Of a stretch of 64,000 nucleotides of DNA, positions 59,864 through 64,000 are shown in pieces. Every line of letters begins with the position of its first letter. Position 1 is the first letter of the stretch. A program made the translations under genes and the position numbers. Source of the stretch: Myroides odoratus (GTDB lineage Bacteria > Bacteroidota > Bacteroidia > Flavobacteriales > Flavobacteriaceae); contig NZ_LROZ01000001.1 of the NCBI RefSeq assembly GCF_001549985.1, positions 372,001 through 436,000 on the forward strand, written 5' to 3'. Below the pieces are notes generated by a model. The model was not told the origin of the DNA. It saw only the letters and a list, made by a program, of their open reading frames with translations, and did no database searches.

Positions 59864-61381
59864 ATGAATAAGAAAGTAATTTTAATGATATTAGATGGTT
59901 GGGGAAAAACGCAAGATCCCAAAGTTTCAGCCATCGCATATGCTCAGACTCCCTTTATTGACAGCCTATATACACAATACCCGAATACCTATGTATTAAC
60001 GGACGGATTAAATGTAGGATTGCCAGCAGGTCAAATGGGAAATTCTGAAGTTGGTCATATGAACTTAGGTGCAGGTCGAATTGTGTACCAAGATTTAGTC
60101 AAAATCAATATGGCGGTTGAAAACAAAACCATTGCTCATGAACCTGCCTTGCAAGCAGCCTTTGCTTATGCAAAAGAAAACCACAAGAACGTTCACTTTC
60201 TAGGTTTACTTTCTGATGGAGGTGTTCATTCACATGAAAAACACTTATATGGCTTACTTGATGCAGCAGTAGATTACGGTTTACAAAATTTATTTGTTCA
60301 TGCTTTTACAGATGGACGAGACGTAGATCCGAAGTCGGGAGTAAAACACATTGCTAAATTAGAAGAGCACATTGCCTATTCTCCAGTTCAATTGGCTTCT
60401 GTTATCGGGCGCTATTACGCTATGGATCGCGACAAACGTTGGGAAAGAATTGCCAAAGCCTATCACTTATTAGTAGAGGGAAAAGGAATTCACTCAACCG
60501 ATGCAGTAAAAAGCATCGAGGCGAGTTATGCAAATCAAATTACAGATGAATTCATTGATCCTATTGTTATGGTAGATAAAGACAATCATCCTGTTGGTAA
60601 AATTGCAGCCGATGATGTAGTGATCTTTTTTAACTTTCGTACCGATCGTGGGCGTGAATTAACCCATGTTCTATCACAAGATAATTTCCCAGAATACGAA
60701 ATGAAAGCCTTGCCTTTGTATTTTGTAACCTTAACCAACTATGACGATACCTTTAGACGTGTGCATGTTGTATACGACAAAGAGAATTTACATCATACGC
60801 TTGGAGAAATTATCGCTCAACACGGAAAAAAACAAATCCGCATTGCCGAAACGGAAAAATATCCACACGTAACCTTTTTCTTTTCAGGTGGAAGAGAATT
60901 GCCTTTCGAAGGAGAACAACGCATTTTATGTCCTTCGCCTAAAGTGGCAACCTATGATTTAAAACCAGAAATGAGTGCCTATGATTTAAAAGATGCGTTA
61001 ATTCCAGAATTGCAAAAAGGAGAAGTTGATTTTGTGTGTTTAAACTTTGCCAATGGAGATATGGTTGGGCACACTGGAGTCATGGAAGCAGCAATTAAAG
61101 CCTGTGAAGCAGTAGATCAATGCGTCAAAGAAGTAGTTGAAGCAGCTTTAGCAAATAATTATACCACCATTGTATTAGCCGATCACGGAAACTGTGAAAC
61201 CATGCTAAACGAAGACGGTAGTCCGAATACCGCTCACACTACGAATCCCGTGCCAATTATTTTGGTTGACAAAGACATCAAAACCATCAATCACGGCGTT
61301 TTAGGAGATATTGCCCCAACGATTTTAAAATTAATGGGATTACCTCAACCGGAAGAAATGACGAGACACTCTTTGGTTTAA
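59864..61381 (+). CDS. gpmI: 2,3-bisphosphoglycerate-independent phosphoglycerate mutase
   Basis: The 505-residue protein has the full iPGM layout: N-terminal metal site VILMILDGWGKT, the phospho-acceptor Ser in MGNSEVGHMNLGAGR (about residue 63), a transferase insert with HAFTDGRDVDPKSG, and the second metal site near VLADHGNCETM. It interconverts 3- and 2-phosphoglycerate in glycolysis and gluconeogenesis with manganese. Single-gene unit with its own promoter and terminator. Confidence 0.97.
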   Translation: MNKKVILMILDGWGKTQDPKVSAIAYAQTPFIDSLYTQYPNTYVLTDGLNVGLPAGQMGNSEVGHMNLGAGRIVYQDLVKINMAVENKTIAHEPALQAAFAYAKENHKNVHFLGLLSDGGVHSHEKHLYGLLDAAVDYGLQNLFVHAFTDGRDVDPKSGVKHIAKLEEHIAYSPVQLASVIGRYYAMDRDKRWERIAKAYHLLVEGKGIHSTDAVKSIEASYANQITDEFIDPIVMVDKDNHPVGKIAADDVVIFFNFRTDRGRELTHVLSQDNFPEYEMKALPLYFVTLTNYDDTFRRVHVVYDKENLHHTLGEIIAQHGKKQIRIAETEKYPHVTFFFSGGRELPFEGEQRILCPSPKVATYDLKPEMSAYDLKDALIPELQKGEVDFVCLNFANGDMVGHTGVMEAAIKACEAVDQCVKEVVEAALANNYTTIVLADHGNCETMLNEDGSPNTAHTTNPVPIILVDKDIKTINHGVLGDIAPTILKLMGLPQPEEMTRHSLV

Positions 61382-61405
61382 TACTTAAATTAAATCACAA
61401 CATAA

Positions 61406-61446
61406 AAACAGCGCTTTGTAAAAATACAAAGCGCTGTTTGTTTTTG
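61406..61446 (+). terminator. Terminator of gpmI
   Basis: Fifteen-bp perfect stem AAACAGCGCTTTGTA with an AAAA loop, then GTTTTTG. Confidence 0.92.
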
Positions 61447-61491
61447 ATTAATTCGCTATATTCGTTTGGCTTAACACCAACGAACCAACCT

Positions 61492-62067
61492 ATGAAATAT
61501 AAACTACTTGCATTAGCAGGTCTTGCCCTATTATGCAGTTCTTGTATTCAAATTACTAGACTCACTAGCGATTACAAAAAATTAGACCCCGCATTCCGCC
61601 CCTATCTTGCTACTTATGAAGAAGGAAAAGATACCCTACCCAATCGCGTCTATTCCATAACAGGAGAACAGATTCGACACCAAATGGAACAGCATGATAA
61701 AATTCTGGTCTACACCTTTACAAATGGCTGTTCAGGACCAACTTGTTATCCCCTAGCAACTTTTAAACGCTGGGCAGAGGAGAATGGATATAAACTTTAT
61801 TTAGTCACTACAGGATATGATCACTTAGGTCACACACTGAGTCAACAAATAAACCTACCACTTTATGTAATCAACTACAAAGCATACAATACCAATTGGA
61901 GAGGTAAATATTACGATCGTTTTCTCTTGGATTTACTTCAAAATGAAGCTAACTCAAAAGCTATCGTCAAAGATTCGTCTATCAATCTTTATACTTTTGA
62001 AAAGGGAAAACTCACACAAGTTTCTAGTGATTTACTACAACTTGAACCTAAATTCATTCACTTATAA
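61492..62067 (+). CDS. Thioredoxin-fold lipoprotein
   Basis: From ATG 61492 the 191-residue product has a lipoprotein signal (MKYKLLALAGLALLCSSC, lipobox LCSSC). The mature part looks like a thioredoxin-type fold: ILVYTFTNGCSGPTCYPL (Cys pair separated by four residues), then YKLYLVTTGYDHLG and LPLYVINYKA. A CxxxxC instead of CxxC means it may not be a classic thiol-disulphide enzyme. The upstream frame start at 61438 lies in the terminator tail and is rejected. Own terminator. Confidence 0.7.
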   Translation: MKYKLLALAGLALLCSSCIQITRLTSDYKKLDPAFRPYLATYEEGKDTLPNRVYSITGEQIRHQMEQHDKILVYTFTNGCSGPTCYPLATFKRWAEENGYKLYLVTTGYDHLGHTLSQQINLPLYVINYKAYNTNWRGKYYDRFLLDLLQNEANSKAIVKDSSINLYTFEKGKLTQVSSDLLQLEPKFIHL

Positions 62068-62072
62068 TAAAG

Positions 62073-62103
62073 AAAAAGAGGCTTTTTATCGCCTCTTTTT
62101 TAT
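62073..62103 (+). terminator. Terminator of the thioredoxin-fold lipoprotein gene
   Basis: Ten-bp stem AAAAAGAGGC/GCCTCTTTTT with an 8-base loop, then more T. Confidence 0.88.
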
Positions 62104-62201
62104 TGTTTTTATCTATACTTCTATTTTTTTATTCCATCGCAATTGTTTACAAAAAAGCGCAGTTCCACCTACCTTTACTTTAAACAAATACAAAATAGAT
62201 C

Positions 62202-62867
62202 ATGAAAATAACAACCTTAACCTTAGAAACAGCAAACCTAAATAATATCGTCCATTTTTATCAACATACCTTAGGTTTAACGCTTGTAGAACAAACACAA
62301 AACGAAGTTCACGTTCAAGCAGGTGATACCAAATTGATTTTTCAAGAGAAAAAAGACAGCCCTGCTTTTTATCACCTAGCGTTTAATATTGCTACCAATC
62401 ACCTAGCGCAAGCTATTGCTTGGGCGGAGGCGCATAACCTTGAGCTACTTCCTTCTCCCAAAGCTGAAGTTATTACCTATTTCGATGCTTGGAAAGCACA
62501 ATCGATTTACTTTTGGGACTTGAATGGTAATTTACTTGAATTCATCGCGAGAGAAGATATCCAAACAGTACTCAATCAACCTTTTTCACCCAAAGAAATG
62601 TTGAATATTAGCGAAATCGGTATTGTTACTGCTCAACCGATGCAAACAGCAGAAGGGATTATGCAACAAACGGGATTACAGTATTTCGACAAAGCGCAAC
62701 CTCTACCAGAATTCTGTGCAATTGGTGATGATGAAGGATTACTTATTTTCGTTACCCCTGAAAGAAACTGGTATCCTACTGCAATAAAAGCCCAACCAGG
62801 CAATGCAACAATTCAGTTAGAAGTCAATGCTAACTCTTATACCATTCAGGCTTCAGATTGGAAATAA
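62202..62867 (+). CDS. VOC-family (glyoxalase/extradiol-like) protein
   Basis: The 221-residue protein has a typical first beta-alpha-beta unit, LETANLNNIVHFYQHTLGLT (about 8-27), a His in YHLAFNIA (about 64) and Glu in YFWDLNGNLLEFIAR (about 107-121), which fit a VOC metal site. A second, weaker unit follows (about 130-221, starting at ISEIGIVTAQPMQT), so it resembles the two-module CatE-like members. Substrate unknown; no neighbours give a hint. Confidence 0.85.
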   Translation: MKITTLTLETANLNNIVHFYQHTLGLTLVEQTQNEVHVQAGDTKLIFQEKKDSPAFYHLAFNIATNHLAQAIAWAEAHNLELLPSPKAEVITYFDAWKAQSIYFWDLNGNLLEFIAREDIQTVLNQPFSPKEMLNISEIGIVTAQPMQTAEGIMQQTGLQYFDKAQPLPEFCAIGDDEGLLIFVTPERNWYPTAIKAQPGNATIQLEVNANSYTIQASDWK

Positions 62868-62954
62868 GCCAATTATTTTGCAGTTCAACAACATAGAACT
62901 TCTTTATTTCTAAAATTCCATTTTCATCCATTTTTTAGATTCAAAGGAATACCG

Positions 62955-62962
62955 TAATTTTG
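62955..62962 (+). promoter_or_regulatory. -7 element of map
   Basis: Perfect TAATTTTG, 21 bp before ATG 62984. Confidence 0.6.
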
Positions 62963-62983
62963 TAGTTCTTAAATCAATAAAGT

Positions 62984-63802
62984 ATGATCATTCCAAAAAC
63001 TCTAGAACAAATTGAGTTGATGAGACAAAGTGCCCTTTTAGTTTCTAAAACATTAGGGATGCTTGCAACAGAGCTAAAGCCAGGAGTAACGACTTTAGAA
63101 TTAGATAAAAAAGCAGAAGAATTTATCAGAGATCACGGTGCAGTACCGGGATTCAAAGGATTATATGGATGTCCTTCTACTATTTTGACTAGTGTAAACG
63201 AGCAAATTGTACATGGACTACCAACAGATAAACCCATTGTAGAAGGTGATATCGTATCGATTGACTGTGGAACAGTCATGAATGGATACTATGGGGACCA
63301 CGCCTATACCTTTGAAGTAGGTGAAGTTGCACCTGAAACAAAGCGTTTATTGCAGATCACAAAAGAATCACTTTACGTAGGAATTCGCGAATTCAAATTA
63401 GGTAACCGCGTAGAAGATGTAGGAAGTGCTATTCAGCGTTATTGCGAAAAAGAAGGCTATACTGTAGTACGTGAATTAGTAGGTCACGGACTAGGAACAA
63501 AAATGCACGAAGCTCCTGAGATGCCAAATTACGGTAAACCAGGAAGAGGGAAGAAATTCGTTGAAGGGATGGTTGTTGCGATTGAACCGATGATTAACTT
63601 AGGAACAAGAAACATCAAACAACTGAATGACGGATGGACCATCGTGACGCGTGATGGAAAACCATCGGCACACTTTGAGCACGATGTGGCTTTAGTGAAT
63701 GGTAAGCCAGAATTGTTATCTACGTTCCAGTACATTTACCAAGCCTTGGGAATCCAAAGCAATGAAGAAGATGAGTTTAGAGCTAAACCTTTAGTTTTAT
63801 AA
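62984..63802 (+). CDS. map: Methionine aminopeptidase, type I
   Basis: The 272-residue enzyme shows all five metal ligands in order: Asp in VSIDCGTVMNG (~92), Asp in YYGDHAYTF (~103), His in LVGHGLGTKMHE (~168), Glu in VAIEPMINLG and Glu in SAHFEHDVALV. It removes the initiator Met from new proteins. A short C-terminal extension (after YIYQALGIQS) is common in Bacteroidota. It precedes a methyltransferase gene by 13 bp, a usual flavobacterial pair. Confidence 0.96.
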   Translation: MIIPKTLEQIELMRQSALLVSKTLGMLATELKPGVTTLELDKKAEEFIRDHGAVPGFKGLYGCPSTILTSVNEQIVHGLPTDKPIVEGDIVSIDCGTVMNGYYGDHAYTFEVGEVAPETKRLLQITKESLYVGIREFKLGNRVEDVGSAIQRYCEKEGYTVVRELVGHGLGTKMHEAPEMPNYGKPGRGKKFVEGMVVAIEPMINLGTRNIKQLNDGWTIVTRDGKPSAHFEHDVALVNGKPELLSTFQYIYQALGIQSNEEDEFRAKPLVL

Positions 63803-63815
63803 TTCATTTCCTCTA

Positions 63816-64000
63816 ATGAAGAAACTTTTCAAAACAATACTGAACATTATACCTCGACCGATTTTAATTCGGTTGAGTTATCTTGTTCGACCTATTTTTG
63901 CCTGGTACCTCAAAGGAGATCGCTATACCGATCCTATTGATGGCAAAAGTTTTAAGAGTTTTTTACCTTATGGCTATGCTAAACAACGAAATAACGTGCT
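63816..64000 (+). CDS. SAM-dependent methyltransferase, 3' end outside the window
   Basis: The frame from ATG 63816 is open to the edge (61 complete codons). It begins MKKLFKTILNIIPRPILIRL and continues with FAWYLKGDRYTDPIDGKSF and LPYGYAKQRNNVL. This N-terminus is familiar from the class I methyltransferase that follows map in flavobacteria; the SAM-binding motif lies beyond the edge, so the call rests on the N-terminus and position. Confidence 0.7.
   Translation, partial: MKKLFKTILNIIPRPILIRLSYLVRPIFAWYLKGDRYTDPIDGKSFKSFLPYGYAKQRNNV

Noticed and set aside
61943-62245. 100-codon frame overlapping the end of the thioredoxin-fold lipoprotein gene
   Set aside because: It runs through an intrinsic terminator and into the VOC gene start in another frame; a shadow frame.

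Overview
The window reads as a piece of a Flavobacteriaceae (Bacteroidota) chromosome, probably Myroides or a close relative. The signs are AT-rich DNA, many copies of the Bacteroidota -7 promoter element TAnnTTTG just upstream of genes, several TonB-dependent or OMP_b-brl_3 receptors, DUF983 and DUF4374 proteins, flavobacterial RbfA, FabH and Map, and the typical map-methyltransferase pair at the right edge. The genus is an inference from protein flavour; no search was run.

Left part (1-13.1 kb): the end of a tripartite RND efflux operon (TolC-like, HlyD-like adaptor, RND pump), an AraC regulator, fabH, a small XRE regulator with a divergent candidate small RNA, and two paralogous beta-barrel receptors, the first behind a sigma-54-like element. 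13.4-20 kb: a helicase with membrane segments, divergent from an acidic protein that ends in a sliding-clamp-like peptide; a 0.55 kb pyrimidine-rich tandem repeat made of promoter-like units; then an ABC-F ATPase preceded by a 38-codon leader ORF and alternative hairpins.

Accessory middle (20-41 kb): an EndoU-type polymorphic toxin with a likely immunity gene and a truncated upstream gene, the whole bracketed by two copies of a 102-bp palindromic element; a four-gene operon (Sel1-repeat protein, non-canonical Hsp90-like ATPase, two TPR-like paralogues); rbfA with a LolC/E-like permease; two tandem CAU tRNAs followed by a GHKL ATPase / STAS-like / membrane-protein cassette; a rod-shaped structured RNA that could be 6S RNA; two small membrane proteins; a Fic protein behind an array of inverted repeats; and secreted proteins of unknown function.

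Right part (40.9-64 kb): DUF983, tRNA-Trp, AraC, a YgiB/YgiC-like lipoprotein and ATP-grasp operon, a pentapeptide protein, an iron/siderophore-type module (TonB receptor, DUF4374 lipoprotein, membrane protein, divergent AraC), an AsmA-like protein, an SDR oxidoreductase, a WG-repeat protein, a minisatellite, a BtuB-like receptor, two L,D-transpeptidases, gpmI, a thioredoxin-like lipoprotein, a VOC protein, map and the start of a methyltransferase.

Most plausible unusual systems: the ABC-F leader attenuator, the Hsp90/Sel1/TPR operon, the GHKL/STAS/membrane cassette, the repeat-bracketed EndoU toxin module, and the clamp-peptide protein paired with the membrane helicase.
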